The position numbers were made by a program, and so were the translations under genes. Of a DNA stretch of 20,407 bases, positions 1 to 7,761 are shown piece by piece. The DNA comes from a virus. Position 1 is the first letter of the stretch, and every line of letters starts with the position of its first letter. The notes beneath the pieces were generated by a model. It saw nothing but the letters and a program-made list of their open reading frames with translations, was not told the DNA's origin and made no database searches. Location of the stretch: the IMG/VR virus record IMGVR_UViG_3300017783_003196, positions 1 to 20,407 of that record; one strand, 5' to 3'.

Positions 1-771
1 GTATCGCAGGCTCGGTTCCTTGCAAAGAGAATTAAAAAGTACTTAAACTTACCTACCACACTTGTAACAGATGATGTAGAACGTGTTGTAAAATTTTACA
101 ACGGAAAAGAAGTATTTGATAAAATTGTTTCATCATCTATAGAATATAAAAATCGTAAAACATATCAAGACGGAAGTTTATCTAAAAAAGTATTAGAGTT
201 TAAAAACTTTAATAGAAGTGATAGTTACGACTTAACTCCTTATGATAGAACTTTAGTGTTAGACACTGACTACATTGTAAGCAATGATTTACTTGCACAT
301 GCAATGACGTTACCGCACGAACTTATGATGTATAAAAAGTCAATGGATATTAGTGGTTGGAGAGATACAAGTGAGTTTGAATTAATTAGTGAAACATCAA
401 TAGACTTTTGGTGGGCGACATGTATTATATTTGATAAGTCAGATCGCAATGAAGCATTTTTTAATCTTGTAAAACATATAAAAGAACATTACGAACACTA
501 TCGTAACTTGTATCAAGTTACAACAACAGTATTTAGAAATGATATTGCATTTAGTATTGCAAATCATATTATGGGGTATACAAAAGAATTACCCGGTAAA
601 ATGGTTTATAGTACAGGCAAAGATATATTACAAAAAATTAAAGACGATTCATTTACACTACTTGTAGAAAAACAAGATCGTATAGGAGAATATACGTTAA
701 TTCGTACACAAGGTATAAATTTACATATAATGAACAAGTTTAGTTTAGGAAGGGAAATTGCTAATGCCTAA
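1..771 (+). CDS. Glycosyltransferase-like protein with DxD motif, 5' partial
   Basis: The frame is open from the first base of the window, so this gene begins upstream; 256 residues are visible. A GTG at 256 lies inside the conserved core and is not a credible start. Residues 86-92 read VLDTDYI, a hydrophobic strand ending in a DxD-type metal and nucleotide-sugar binding motif, as in GT-A glycosyltransferases. The upstream part (residues 3-30, with QARFLAKRIKK and LVTDD) aligns by eye with the start of the next gene (QAELLALSIRK, LITND), so the two look like tandem paralogues. The likely role is transfer of a sugar from a nucleotide sugar in the cytoplasm, but donor and acceptor are unknown. 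The stop overlaps the next start by 8 bases. GT-A fold assignment is moderate; the exact family is not recognised. Confidence 0.6.
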   Translation, partial: VSQARFLAKRIKKYLNLPTTLVTDDVERVVKFYNGKEVFDKIVSSSIEYKNRKTYQDGSLSKKVLEFKNFNRSDSYDLTPYDRTLVLDTDYIVSNDLLAHAMTLPHELMMYKKSMDISGWRDTSEFELISETSIDFWWATCIIFDKSDRNEAFFNLVKHIKEHYEHYRNLYQVTTTVFRNDIAFSIANHIMGYTKELPGKMVYSTGKDILQKIKDDSFTLLVEKQDRIGEYTLIRTQGINLHIMNKFSLGREIANA

Positions 772-1573
772 TTTTACTTTCCTTGCACAAAATAGTGAAT
801 ACAATTATATACGTCAAGCAGAATTATTAGCATTGAGTATTAGGAAAACTAATCCAGATAGTAAGATTTGTTTAATTACTAATGACAATGTAGAGCGTAC
901 AGAACTATTCGATGATATTGTACCTATACCGTGGGAAGATAAAGCAGAAGAACACAAGTGGAAAGTTCAAAACCGTTGGAAGATATACCATGCATGTCCA
1001 TATGACAGTACATTTGTATTAGACACAGACATGTTAGTGTGTCATAACTTATCTAATTGGTGGAACTTAATGCAAAATTATGAAGTTTTCTATACAACAA
1101 ACGTTACAGATTATAAACAATGTAAACTTAATGCAACATATTATAGGAAAATGTTTGAAGCAAACAACTTACCCAACATTTATGTTGCATTGCACTACTT
1201 TAAAAAGTCTGACTTTGCAAAAGAGTTTTATCATGCATTAGAATACACAATGAAACACTGGGAAGAGTGTTATGAAAAGTATGCACCCAAGCGTATGCAA
1301 AAGATTGCCAGTGTAGATGTATGTACAAGTATTGCAATTAAGATGTTAGGTGTAGAAAACAAAGTTACAAACAAGACTTTAGCGTTTCCAACTTTTGTAC
1401 ATATGAAACCTTATGTACAAACATGGAAAACACAAACAAAGAAATGGCAAGATCGTGTAAGTTGTTTTGTTAACAATGAAGCACAGTTAAGAGTTGGTGG
1501 TCATTTACAAGATACAGTGTTTCATTACACTGAAAAAGATTTTACGGATAAGTTTTATGACAGATATGCATAA
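764..1573 (+). CDS. Glycosyltransferase-like protein with DTD motif
   Basis: The product is 269 residues from the ATG at 764, preceded by the purine-rich AGGAAGGGAAA; a TTG six bases upstream is less likely. The N-terminus (FLAQNSEYNYIRQAELLALSIRK) followed by ICLITND resembles the first Rossmann-like half of GT8-type GT-A transferases, where a stored list of acceptors or sugars is reached through a strand ending in FVLDTDM (DTD at residues 87-89). This motif normally binds Mn2+ and the nucleotide-sugar diphosphate. A Trp- and aromatic-rich segment follows (LSNWWNLM), and HMKPYVQTW lies near the C-terminal end. It is the intact paralogue of the upstream gene and overlaps it by 8 bases, implying translational coupling. 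Acceptor unknown; surface glycan or protein glycosylation is inferred from context. Confidence 0.65.
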   Translation: MPNFTFLAQNSEYNYIRQAELLALSIRKTNPDSKICLITNDNVERTELFDDIVPIPWEDKAEEHKWKVQNRWKIYHACPYDSTFVLDTDMLVCHNLSNWWNLMQNYEVFYTTNVTDYKQCKLNATYYRKMFEANNLPNIYVALHYFKKSDFAKEFYHALEYTMKHWEECYEKYAPKRMQKIASVDVCTSIAIKMLGVENKVTNKTLAFPTFVHMKPYVQTWKTQTKKWQDRVSCFVNNEAQLRVGGHLQDTVFHYTEKDFTDKFYDRYA

Positions 1574-2120
1574 AGATGAAGTACAAACATATATAGAGTT
1601 TGATTCTAAGACAGGAAGTATCCTAACGATTACTTCATACCCAACAAAACAGCATATTGAAGTAGATCCAAAAGCAGTAGCAGGACTATTAGACGGCTCG
1701 GAAAACTTCTTACACTATAAAGTTCAATTTAATCCAACATCAACCATGTATGAACTTGTTAATGTACATGAAGAAGAACGTTTTGAATACAATGTTAACA
1801 ATAGTATATACAAGATACCTAATAATATAGAAGCAGACATTAATGTTATTAAAAATTACAAAACTAAAACATGGCAACTACAGTTTGGTACACTATTTGC
1901 TAAAACATTAGAAAAGAATACTGTAACACTACAAACGATTAAGAATTTTAGTGTTGTAGATAAAAACGATCCATATAAACTGCATAGAACATTAAAATTT
2001 AACTTGTCAGATGCAAATTTAGACTTGCAATTTGACCAAGATGATGTTATAATAAAACAATACGACTTATATACTAATAAGTTGTTCAATAGTTATAGCA
2101 CAGGAGTCATAAATGATTAA
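1557..2120 (+). CDS. Beta-rich protein of unknown function
   Basis: The product is 187 residues from the ATG at 1557, with a weak GGATAAG upstream; an ATG at 1566 is an equally possible start. An upstream TTG at 1494 would embed the N-terminus deep in the previous gene and is unlikely. I do not recognise the family. The sequence is rich in alternating hydrophobic/polar stretches (SILTITSY, HYKVQF, TWQLQFGTLF, LDLQFDQDDVIIKQYDLY) that suggest an all-beta fold. There are no cysteines, signal peptide or membrane segment. It sits between two glycosyltransferase-like genes and overlaps both (17 and 8 bases), so it is co-translated with them. It could be a binding module or a small structural or accessory protein; nothing in the sequence decides this. 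Confidence 0.6.
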   Translation: MTDMHKDEVQTYIEFDSKTGSILTITSYPTKQHIEVDPKAVAGLLDGSENFLHYKVQFNPTSTMYELVNVHEEERFEYNVNNSIYKIPNNIEADINVIKNYKTKTWQLQFGTLFAKTLEKNTVTLQTIKNFSVVDKNDPYKLHRTLKFNLSDANLDLQFDQDDVIIKQYDLYTNKLFNSYSTGVIND

Positions 2121-3006
2121 AATCGCTGAACAGGATATTATCTTTTTAAGTTATGACGAGCCTAATGCTGAAGAAAACTGGGCAGACCTAAAACGCAAAG
2201 TGCCGTGGGCAAAACGTGTACATGGTGTAGAAGGTTCTGACGCCGCACACAAAGCCTGTGCAGACTTATCCGATACAAAACACTTTGTTACTGTAGACGG
2301 TGACACTATTATTGATCCTAAATTTATAGAAGTAGTGTTAGACTTAGACAAATTAGGTGTAGATGATGATTACCAGTTTAGTTGGTGTGGTAAAATTGAT
2401 GTCAACGGACTAATGTATGGTAACGGCAGTTTAAAAATGTGGACTAAAGAGTTTGTTAAGAATATGCAAACACATGAAAACACAGACGGAACTGATCAAA
2501 CAAGTATTGAGTTTTGTTACTTTGACAACTACTATCAACTTAATCAAAACTACTCAACAAGTATTATAAGTTCAACACCACAACAAGCATGGAGAGCAGG
2601 TTTCCGTGAGGGTGTTAAGATGAGTTTAGATCAAGGTAAAGTTATTAAAGACTTTAGTGAACTATGGTGGCAGAATTATCATAGATTACTGGTGTGGATG
2701 CAAGTGGGTGCAGATGTTACAAATGGATTATGGAGTATTATGGGTGCAAGAGAGGGTTGTTATAAAACAATGCTTACTGATTGGGACCATACACAGACAA
2801 GAGATTTTGAATACTTAAACAAATACTGGAATGACTTGTACGATTCGTTTGACAAAGGACAATGTGAAGAAGAGATATTTAATCTTGGCGAACATTTACA
2901 AAACGCATTTGACTTACCGATAAGTACACGAGCATTAGACAAAGAGCAAAGCAAGTTTTTTAAACATGTTTATGTAAACGGAGATAGGGTAATTAGACGA
3001 AAATGA
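2113..3006 (+). CDS. Glycosyltransferase-like protein with DGD motif
   Basis: The product is 297 residues. The start ATG at 2113 follows AGGAG with a 6-base spacer. The order of elements is: an N-terminal strand DIIFLSYDEPNAEENW, then PWAKRVHGVEG, then HFVTVDGDTII with DGD at residues 62-64, the expected metal and nucleotide-sugar site of a GT-A-like enzyme. It is clearly related to the gene at 9754-10443, sharing NAE-NW, AKRV, VDGD, YG-G-K and WR-FRE-VK blocks in the same order. This copy carries roughly 70 more residues, partly as extensions. A glycosyltransferase role is inferred from the DGD strand and the neighbours; the family name is not certain. It overlaps the next gene in an ATGA arrangement. 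Confidence 0.6.
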   Translation: MIKIAEQDIIFLSYDEPNAEENWADLKRKVPWAKRVHGVEGSDAAHKACADLSDTKHFVTVDGDTIIDPKFIEVVLDLDKLGVDDDYQFSWCGKIDVNGLMYGNGSLKMWTKEFVKNMQTHENTDGTDQTSIEFCYFDNYYQLNQNYSTSIISSTPQQAWRAGFREGVKMSLDQGKVIKDFSELWWQNYHRLLVWMQVGADVTNGLWSIMGAREGCYKTMLTDWDHTQTRDFEYLNKYWNDLYDSFDKGQCEEEIFNLGEHLQNAFDLPISTRALDKEQSKFFKHVYVNGDRVIRRK

Positions 3007-3248
3007 AAATTAGATACTATCATAATATTAACGGATGGCGATGGTTAGGATTTTTTCTTGCTATGGCGTCTGCATTTATTTTAAGTGGAGGTGATCCTTC
3101 TTGGCAAGCCATAGGCTGGGGTGTTGCATGTTTTAGTTGCATCATTTGGATTTATATGGGTTGGAAAGATGGTGACACACCAAGAGCATTAATGGAATTA
3201 TTTTATTTGGTACTTGCCATGCGTGGAATTTATAACTGGATTCAATGA
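3003..3248 (+). CDS. Small three-helix membrane protein
   Basis: The product is 81 residues, starting at an ATG that overlaps the previous stop (ATGA). Three hydrophobic stretches are visible: about residues 11-28 (WRWLGFFLAMASAFILSG), 34-52 (WQAIGWGVACFSCIIWIYM) and 61-79 (ALMELFYLVLAMRGIYNW). The loop between helices 2 and 3 is charged (GWKDGDTPR). The ending AMRGIYNW recalls the helix ends of PnuC/SemiSWEET-type three-helix bundles, but this likeness is by eye only and may be due to composition. There is no signal peptide cleavage motif. The gene is wedged by two 4-base overlaps between a glycosyltransferase-like gene and a radical SAM gene, so it is made together with them. Function unknown; a small carrier half or a membrane tether are both possible. 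Confidence 0.7.
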   Translation: MKIRYYHNINGWRWLGFFLAMASAFILSGGDPSWQAIGWGVACFSCIIWIYMGWKDGDTPRALMELFYLVLAMRGIYNWIQ

Positions 3249-4612
3249 GCGAAGTAGAACAAATTAAAAAAATAATGCCAGAGGCAGATAAAATCTCGCC
3301 TACATTCTGCTTGGCTAAATGGCACCATGTAACAATATATTTGCAAACAGGAGAAACACACAGTTGTTATCACCCTGCTCCGCATAAAATACCACTCGAA
3401 GGTTTAATTGATAATCCAAGTCAATTACATAATACTCCGCAAAAGAAACAAGAACGTAAACAAATGCTTGCCGGAGAGAAGCCAAGCGGTTGTCAATATT
3501 GTTGGAACATTGAATGTATGGGTAAAGACTACATCAGTGATAGGCATATTAAAACAACAAGTATATACACACCTAAACGTATCGAAGAGATAAAAAACAA
3601 TCCGTGGGATTATAATATTAATCCTGAATACATTGAAGTAAACTTTAGTAATGAATGTAATTTTAAATGCGGATACTGTCACCCTAAATTTAGTAGTAGA
3701 TACTTTAATGAAATTAAAAAAGAAGGTCCGTACACAGATGTATCAGCACACCGTAATGACATTGATTGGTTTGAACTTTATGAAGAAGAAACTAATCCAT
3801 ATGTAGAAGCATGGTGGAAGTGGTGGCCTGAAGTTAGTAAGACACTAAACATCTTACGTATTACTGGTGGCGAACCTTTAATGCACAAAAGTACTTGGCG
3901 TTTGTTTGATGAACTTGAAGCAAATCCTAAACCTCATATACAAATTGAAGTAAACAGTAACATGGGTGTTAAGGAATCTCTTGTACACAAACTTGTAGAA
4001 CGTGTGAAAGAACTTAAAGCAAAGAACTGTATAAGAAGTTTCAAACTATACACAAGCATAGACACTTGGGGACCTAAAGCAGAATATACAAGACGTGGAT
4101 TAGATATTGAACTATGGGAAAAGAATTTAGATTACTATCTAACTGAACTTGGTTATCCTGTAACGTTTATGATTACATTCAATTTGTTTGCTGTAACAAG
4201 TTTTGATTTGCTTCTTAAGAAAATACTTGAATGGCGTAAAAAATACACAAGAGCAAATGCAGGTATACAATGGCAAAACATTAGATTTGATACTCCGTAC
4301 TTAAAAGAGCCAATACAGTTTGACATGAACATATTGCCTAAAGAACAGTTCATTCCGTACATGACAAGGCACCTACAGTACATCGGAGATAACGTTGATG
4401 ACAGTGACCGCCATAAGTTTAGTTTGTTGGAGTATGAGCGTTTTAGACGTGTTGTAGACTATATGCGTACAACTACCTATGATGATAAGAAGTTAGCAAT
4501 AGGACGTAAAACTTTTTACAATTGGTTTACGCAATATGACAAACGTAGCAATAGCAACCTTGTTGAAACGTTTCCTGAACTTAAAGAATTTTATGATTCT
4601 TGTAAACCTTAG
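3245..4612 (+). CDS. Radical SAM protein with N-terminal twitch domain
   Basis: The product is 455 residues. The radical SAM cluster motif CX3CX2C is at C138, C142 and C145 (NECNFKCGYC), and the SAM-binding GGEP is at 208-211 after ILRIT. Ahead of the barrel lie four further cysteines, C22, C41, C83 and C86 (FCLAKW, SCYHP, CQYC). This matches the layout of the N-terminal-twitch radical SAM family, in which a second [4Fe-4S] site precedes the barrel rather than following it. The enzyme would cleave SAM to a 5'-deoxyadenosyl radical in the cytoplasm; the substrate is unknown. Its start overlaps the membrane-protein gene by 4 bases, and its end overlaps the convergent minus-strand gene by 32 bases. 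The radical SAM call is firm; the reaction is not predictable. Confidence 0.9.
   Translation: MSEVEQIKKIMPEADKISPTFCLAKWHHVTIYLQTGETHSCYHPAPHKIPLEGLIDNPSQLHNTPQKKQERKQMLAGEKPSGCQYCWNIECMGKDYISDRHIKTTSIYTPKRIEEIKNNPWDYNINPEYIEVNFSNECNFKCGYCHPKFSSRYFNEIKKEGPYTDVSAHRNDIDWFELYEEETNPYVEAWWKWWPEVSKTLNILRITGGEPLMHKSTWRLFDELEANPKPHIQIEVNSNMGVKESLVHKLVERVKELKAKNCIRSFKLYTSIDTWGPKAEYTRRGLDIELWEKNLDYYLTELGYPVTFMITFNLFAVTSFDLLLKKILEWRKKYTRANAGIQWQNIRFDTPYLKEPIQFDMNILPKEQFIPYMTRHLQYIGDNVDDSDRHKFSLLEYERFRRVVDYMRTTTYDDKKLAIGRKTFYNWFTQYDKRSNSNLVETFPELKEFYDSCKP
4581..4612. other. Tail-to-tail overlap of two convergent genes
   Basis: The last 32 bases are coding on both strands: the plus-strand radical SAM gene stops with TAG at 4610-4612, and the minus-strand glycosyltransferase-like gene stops with TAA at 4583-4581. 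No hairpin plus T-run terminator is visible here, so convergent transcripts are expected to overlap. Confidence 0.85.
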
Positions 4613-5603
4613 CCGCAAGTGTTTGATTGTGTGTAAGCACATCGTCCATTTCAATAAGCATATCTTTACACTGCTCAATACTCATTAATTTTATACTATC
4701 TAACAAGTAACGTATTTTATTCATACGTTTGATATGGTCTTCTTCAGTATCATAACTTTCGTCCCAACTGAATGTTTTAAATCCTAACTTGCGGATATAT
4801 TCTAATGTGTAAGGCGGAGCAACGCAAACAAACGGGCGTTTGTGTATCATTGCATTAACAGTTTTTTCACTAAAATTTCCTGTTGGTTGATAGAAGCGTG
4901 TTTCGTTTGCAACTACACAAAAACTCTTTGCGTAATACTTAGATAGTCCTGCTGGACCATTTAAGTTTCCTTCAGGCCATTTTTTATGTGCAGGATCTAC
5001 ACTTTGTAATTCTGTATCAATACTTAATGGAGGATTACTAAACGCCCAACTATAATAACCTGGAGTGTCTTGTAGGTGTTCTATTATTAAGCGTCTGTGT
5101 AAACTGTAACGCCAATTAGGACAGATAAAGTGTTTGTCAATATCATTATTAACTGTAAGCACACCGCCATTAAACTGATTGCGTAAAAATATATCAAAGC
5201 ATTTTAGTTTAAACGGATAATCTTTTATATGTTTCTCTACATTATAATCACAGGTGTATACAGTAATCTCTACATCTTTTAGTGTTTCACTAAATGCTAA
5301 TATACTGTCTAACTCATCAGCATAAAGATTTTCACCACCTTTGAATTCACTAAAGAAATCTCTGTTATGCTTTTTGCCAACTTCGTATAAACTTAACGGC
5401 TCGTACAAATATATGCTGAGTGTTTTAAGTTTCTTTGCTATCTTAGGAGTAAGAGGAAACTTATCAAAGTTTATTTTGTTTGTACCAGTAAAAATAATAA
5501 AAGGCTCTTTAGGAAACCAATGTTCAAACAGTTCATTAAACATTGAGCCTAACTTGGTAGACTTAACAGGTAAGTTACCCCAGAAAATATCTTGTGAAAA
5601 CAT
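4581..5603 (-). CDS. Glycosyltransferase-like protein (GT-B C-terminal, exostosin/GT10-like)
   Basis: The product is 340 residues. The most informative block is residues 228-285: a FCVVANETRF strand, then FSEKTVNAMIHKRPFV (244-259), then APPYTLEYIRKLGFKTF and DESYD. A similar arrangement (SEK followed by a small helix, a strand and a Pro-rich turn) is seen in the nucleotide-sugar half of exostosin and GT10-type GT-B glycosyltransferases. The N-terminal half is not recognisable. The start ATG and the stop of the upstream oxygenase gene share one base (TAATG), so the two are translationally coupled. It is the last gene of the minus-strand amidinotransferase operon. A role in adding the operon's product to a glycan is inferred; glycosyltransferase assignment is moderate. 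Confidence 0.55.
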   Translation of the reverse strand: MFSQDIFWGNLPVKSTKLGSMFNELFEHWFPKEPFIIFTGTNKINFDKFPLTPKIAKKLKTLSIYLYEPLSLYEVGKKHNRDFFSEFKGGENLYADELDSILAFSETLKDVEITVYTCDYNVEKHIKDYPFKLKCFDIFLRNQFNGGVLTVNNDIDKHFICPNWRYSLHRRLIIEHLQDTPGYYSWAFSNPPLSIDTELQSVDPAHKKWPEGNLNGPAGLSKYYAKSFCVVANETRFYQPTGNFSEKTVNAMIHKRPFVCVAPPYTLEYIRKLGFKTFSWDESYDTEEDHIKRMNKIRYLLDSIKLMSIEQCKDMLIEMDDVLTHNQTLAAKVYKNHKIL

Positions 5604-6097
5604 TACCAGTAGGTGCCAGTAATCTGTAAAGTGTATCTTGAATCAACACCAATGTTGCTGGCCGCATGTGGTACTTCAGGATGCCATAAAACAAACTCAC
5701 CTGCTTTCCAATTTACAAGTGCAGTACTATCTACTTCAAAGTAGTGTCCTGGTTTCCAATCTTCTAAGAATACAATAGCACGTCTTACATCTTCATGCTT
5801 CTGATTAAAAACTTTACAATATGTATTATAATGATCAACATGGGTAGGCATAATATCTAATGTATCCATTTTATAAAATACAAATCCACAGTTTTTTAAG
5901 TTTAATAATTGTGCAACTTGTTCAGCATAGTCAGGCATAGGATTACGACTGTCATACATTTTACCTGTTGTAGTTTCATGCGTATAACCTTGCTCACGCC
6001 ACGTATCAGACTCAGCACCTGTAATAGGTTGTCTAACGTAATTAAAATATTTGTATCCTTCGTCCCATAGTACAGGGCATTTACCTTTAGTCCACAT
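5603..6097 (-). CDS. 2-oxoglutarate/Fe(II)-dependent oxygenase-like protein
   Basis: The product is 164 residues. The facial triad is visible as H86-x-D88 (PTHVDHYNTY) and H144 (EVPHAASN), with R154 (SRYTLQITG) at the position that binds the 2-oxoglutarate carboxylate in the double-stranded beta-helix fold. Between them lie FLEDWKPGHYFEVD and the WKAGEFVLWHPEVPH stretch, typical of phage and bacterial hydroxylases of this superfamily. The enzyme would hydroxylate or desaturate a substrate using O2 and 2-oxoglutarate; the substrate is unknown. It overlaps the amidinotransferase gene by 11 bases and the downstream glycosyltransferase-like gene by 1 base. It may act on the guanidino product, on a sugar, or on a protein side chain. 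The second oxygenase of this type is at 12721-13335, but the two do not look closely related. Confidence 0.75.
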   Translation of the reverse strand: MWTKGKCPVLWDEGYKYFNYVRQPITGAESDTWREQGYTHETTTGKMYDSRNPMPDYAEQVAQLLNLKNCGFVFYKMDTLDIMPTHVDHYNTYCKVFNQKHEDVRRAIVFLEDWKPGHYFEVDSTALVNWKAGEFVLWHPEVPHAASNIGVDSRYTLQITGTYW

Positions 6098-7055
6098 CTC
6101 TTTTTACATCCAATGTTACGCAGTGAAAGCCACCGCCAAGTGTACGTTGATGTCGCATTGGTAACATAGCACACTCTATTCCTTGGTGCTCAAGGAGATG
6201 TCTTAGATCCTCTTGGTGTTCTTCTAATGCAACTAACTTTGTATTTACACTAAACAAATTCATGTTAATCCATGTACTTGCATTACACCATTTAGGAAAG
6301 TGACCAATGTCTACAGGTTCAGGACACCATATAATATCCCAATTTCTAAATGGCTCAGGCAAATCTTCTCTTACTTTTATTCTACTTGGATTAACAAGTA
6401 ATAACCCTTCACGCAAAAATGCAACAGTACTGTCAATGTGCATATAACTATAAACGTCTTGCAGTAGATTTACTTTAGCAGTAGAACCTAAAGCCCCTTG
6501 TAATAAGTTTGCACCTAACTTGTTTGCACTATTACTAACCAAGTATAGCAGTTGATCGTTTGCACGAATAATATTAGCGGCATCAAATGCAGGACTGTAT
6601 TCATTGAGTGCTAAAATATCTTTATTGCCAATACAGTCTTTGTTGTATAATTGACTTTCATTGAAGCAACGTATTTCTTTAGGATTATCTAAATGATGTT
6701 GAAATGCTCTCCACTCACCCTTTCTTGCTCGTATAGGCATCGGTGTAGCAAGTGTTAGATTACCGTGTACAAGTACACTATCTCTTGGACAGTAGTTATA
6801 GTAATTACAATTTGTTTTCTCAGGACGTACAACTTCTACATTTTCTGCTTGTAAAAATTCTACAAATGTTTCTAAGTCTTCATTTGCTTCTTCAATAACC
6901 TTATTTGGATAAGGTCCTTTGATAATTTCTGTTTCGTCTAACTTATCAGCAAAGTTTACACAGCGTAAACTAATATCAATATCATCAGGTATCTTTGCAT
7001 GATCTGCAACTCCAACTATTACTTTTCTAAGTTGACCCCATTCGTTTGTATTCAT
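6087..7055 (-). CDS. Glycine/inosamine amidinotransferase family enzyme
   Basis: The product is 322 residues. The N-terminus EWGQLRKVIVGVAD is the typical first strand of the pentein-fold amidinotransferases. RDSVLVHGNLTLATPMPIRAR (residues 91-111) matches the conserved block before the active site. The catalytic set is present: D158 in PAFDAAN, H206 and D208 in MHIDST, and the nucleophile C312 in GGGFHCVTLD. Known members (GATM, StrB1-type inosamine-phosphate amidinotransferase, cyanotoxin enzymes) move the amidino group of arginine to an amine, making a guanidino compound and ornithine. The cytoplasmic acceptor here is unknown; an amino sugar or amino-cyclitol is suggested by the adjacent aminotransferase-like gene. 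It overlaps that gene by 4 bases (ATGA) and the oxygenase by 11. The family call is strong; arginine deiminase is less likely because of the GATM-like blocks. Confidence 0.85.
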   Translation of the reverse strand: MNTNEWGQLRKVIVGVADHAKIPDDIDISLRCVNFADKLDETEIIKGPYPNKVIEEANEDLETFVEFLQAENVEVVRPEKTNCNYYNYCPRDSVLVHGNLTLATPMPIRARKGEWRAFQHHLDNPKEIRCFNESQLYNKDCIGNKDILALNEYSPAFDAANIIRANDQLLYLVSNSANKLGANLLQGALGSTAKVNLLQDVYSYMHIDSTVAFLREGLLLVNPSRIKVREDLPEPFRNWDIIWCPEPVDIGHFPKWCNASTWINMNLFSVNTKLVALEEHQEDLRHLLEHQGIECAMLPMRHQRTLGGGFHCVTLDVKRDVD

Positions 7056-7645
7056 TTAAAAACTTTCATATCAGGCAAGTATGGATAGTCATCGCTACTC
7101 CAAATTTTCTGTTCTTCTTCTTTTACTGTTTTTAACAAGTCAATACCTTGTGCCGCAGTTTCAGGAGTCATGTAATAATGATAACCTATGTATTGAATGT
7201 CTTGTTCGCCCCATGGCTTGTCGTCAGTCCTACCATCATGTGCCATTGCTTTTAAAATATCATAATCATTCTGTGTGCTACAAAGTATTGCACCACCTCG
7301 TCCAAGTCCTAACATTTTTTTATATTGAAAACTTAAACACTTAAAAGTATCTGGCAAATAACTACCACGTTTGAAACTAACAGCACCATCAATAATTCTT
7401 GTGCCACCTAATACATATTCTTCTTTCCAAGAAGCATCAAGGAATTCCCACTTGATGTTTAACTTCATTAGTGTAAAAGGAATACTGATATATGTTCTTG
7501 CAGGTATCTTTACTTGGTCGGGTTGCAAGTAACGTAGGCAAAGTTCGATAGAATGAGTACAACTATCCGTTGCTACAGCAAATGGTGCATTGTAATAGTC
7601 TGCAATGCTTCTTTCAAACTCTTTGACGGTTTCAAACATACACAT
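7052..7645 (-). CDS. Short DegT/DnrJ/EryC1/StrS aminotransferase-like protein
   Basis: The product is 197 residues, about half the usual ~370 of this PLP-dependent sugar aminotransferase family. What remains is the PLP-binding large domain: ATDSCTHSIELCLRYL matches the phosphate-binding turn, IIDGAVS has D86 where the pyridine-nitrogen aspartate sits, and SFQYKKMLGLGRGGAIL places K110 at the Schiff-base lysine. A MTPETAAQG segment (about 158-166) fits the family's N-x-R region only loosely. The C-terminal small domain is absent. The reading frame is clean and ends by overlapping the amidinotransferase start (ATGA), so this appears to be a stable short form, not a broken gene. It may aminate a keto-sugar or keto-cyclitol. 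The ATG at 7645 has no Shine-Dalgarno; the ATG at 7639 is an alternative start. Confidence 0.75.
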   Translation of the reverse strand: MCMFETVKEFERSIADYYNAPFAVATDSCTHSIELCLRYLQPDQVKIPARTYISIPFTLMKLNIKWEFLDASWKEEYVLGGTRIIDGAVSFKRGSYLPDTFKCLSFQYKKMLGLGRGGAILCSTQNDYDILKAMAHDGRTDDKPWGEQDIQYIGYHYYMTPETAAQGIDLLKTVKEEEQKIWSSDDYPYLPDMKVFK

Positions 7646-7654
7646 ATTTATGTG
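7641..7654. repeat. Small perfect palindrome over the minus-strand start codon
   Basis: CACATA-TT-TATGTG is a perfect 6-base inverted repeat with a 2-base centre. It covers the ATG of the DegT-like gene, whose codon is read from 7645. It could be an operator half-site pair or chance in AT-rich DNA; nothing else supports it. Confidence 0.4.
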
Positions 7655-7712
7655 CGTAGTTAATAAGTAATAGTGTGAGTGAAACTATTGATTTATGCAA
7701 TTGGTCTGAAGA

Positions 7713-7734
7713 TTGGAGCCTTAGCCGGTTCCAA
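7713..7734 (+). promoter_or_regulatory. Hairpin in the 5' leader of the dehydrogenase operon
   Basis: TTGGAGCC (7713-7720) pairs with GGTTCCAA (7727-7734) across the 6-base loop TTAGCC, giving 8 pairs with one G-U wobble. No T-run follows, so it is not a typical intrinsic terminator. It lies 21 bases upstream of the AAGGAG ribosome binding site and may shape the leader or protect the transcript. The role is inferred. Confidence 0.45.
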
Positions 7735-7755
7735 AGTCTGCACCAGTGCGGTTAC

Positions 7756-7761
7756 AAGGAG
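7756..7761 (+). promoter_or_regulatory. Strong ribosome binding site AAGGAG
   Basis: AAGGAG lies 5 bases ahead of the ATG at 7767. It fixes this start over the in-frame GTG at 7746, which has no such signal. It is one of the few full Shine-Dalgarno sequences in the window. Confidence 0.8.

Noticed and set aside
256-771. Gene starting at the GTG at 256
   Set aside because: The frame is open to the first base and the GTG lies within the DxD strand, so the gene is a 5' partial one.
3425-3682. Minus-strand open frames within the radical SAM gene and similar antisense frames elsewhere
   Set aside because: They lie within strongly supported genes, lack ribosome sites and show no known motif; they reflect AT-rich codon use.
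7641-7654. T4-type late promoter (CATAAATA on the minus strand)
   Set aside because: It is one base off TATAAATA and touches the start codon, leaving no room for a normal leader. Such near matches are frequent in AT-rich DNA.
7704-7745. tRNA-like end, with GGTTCCAA followed by GCACCA
   Set aside because: The 3' part has no matching acceptor strand upstream, and the T-arm stem does not pair. A chance resemblance, or at most a relic.
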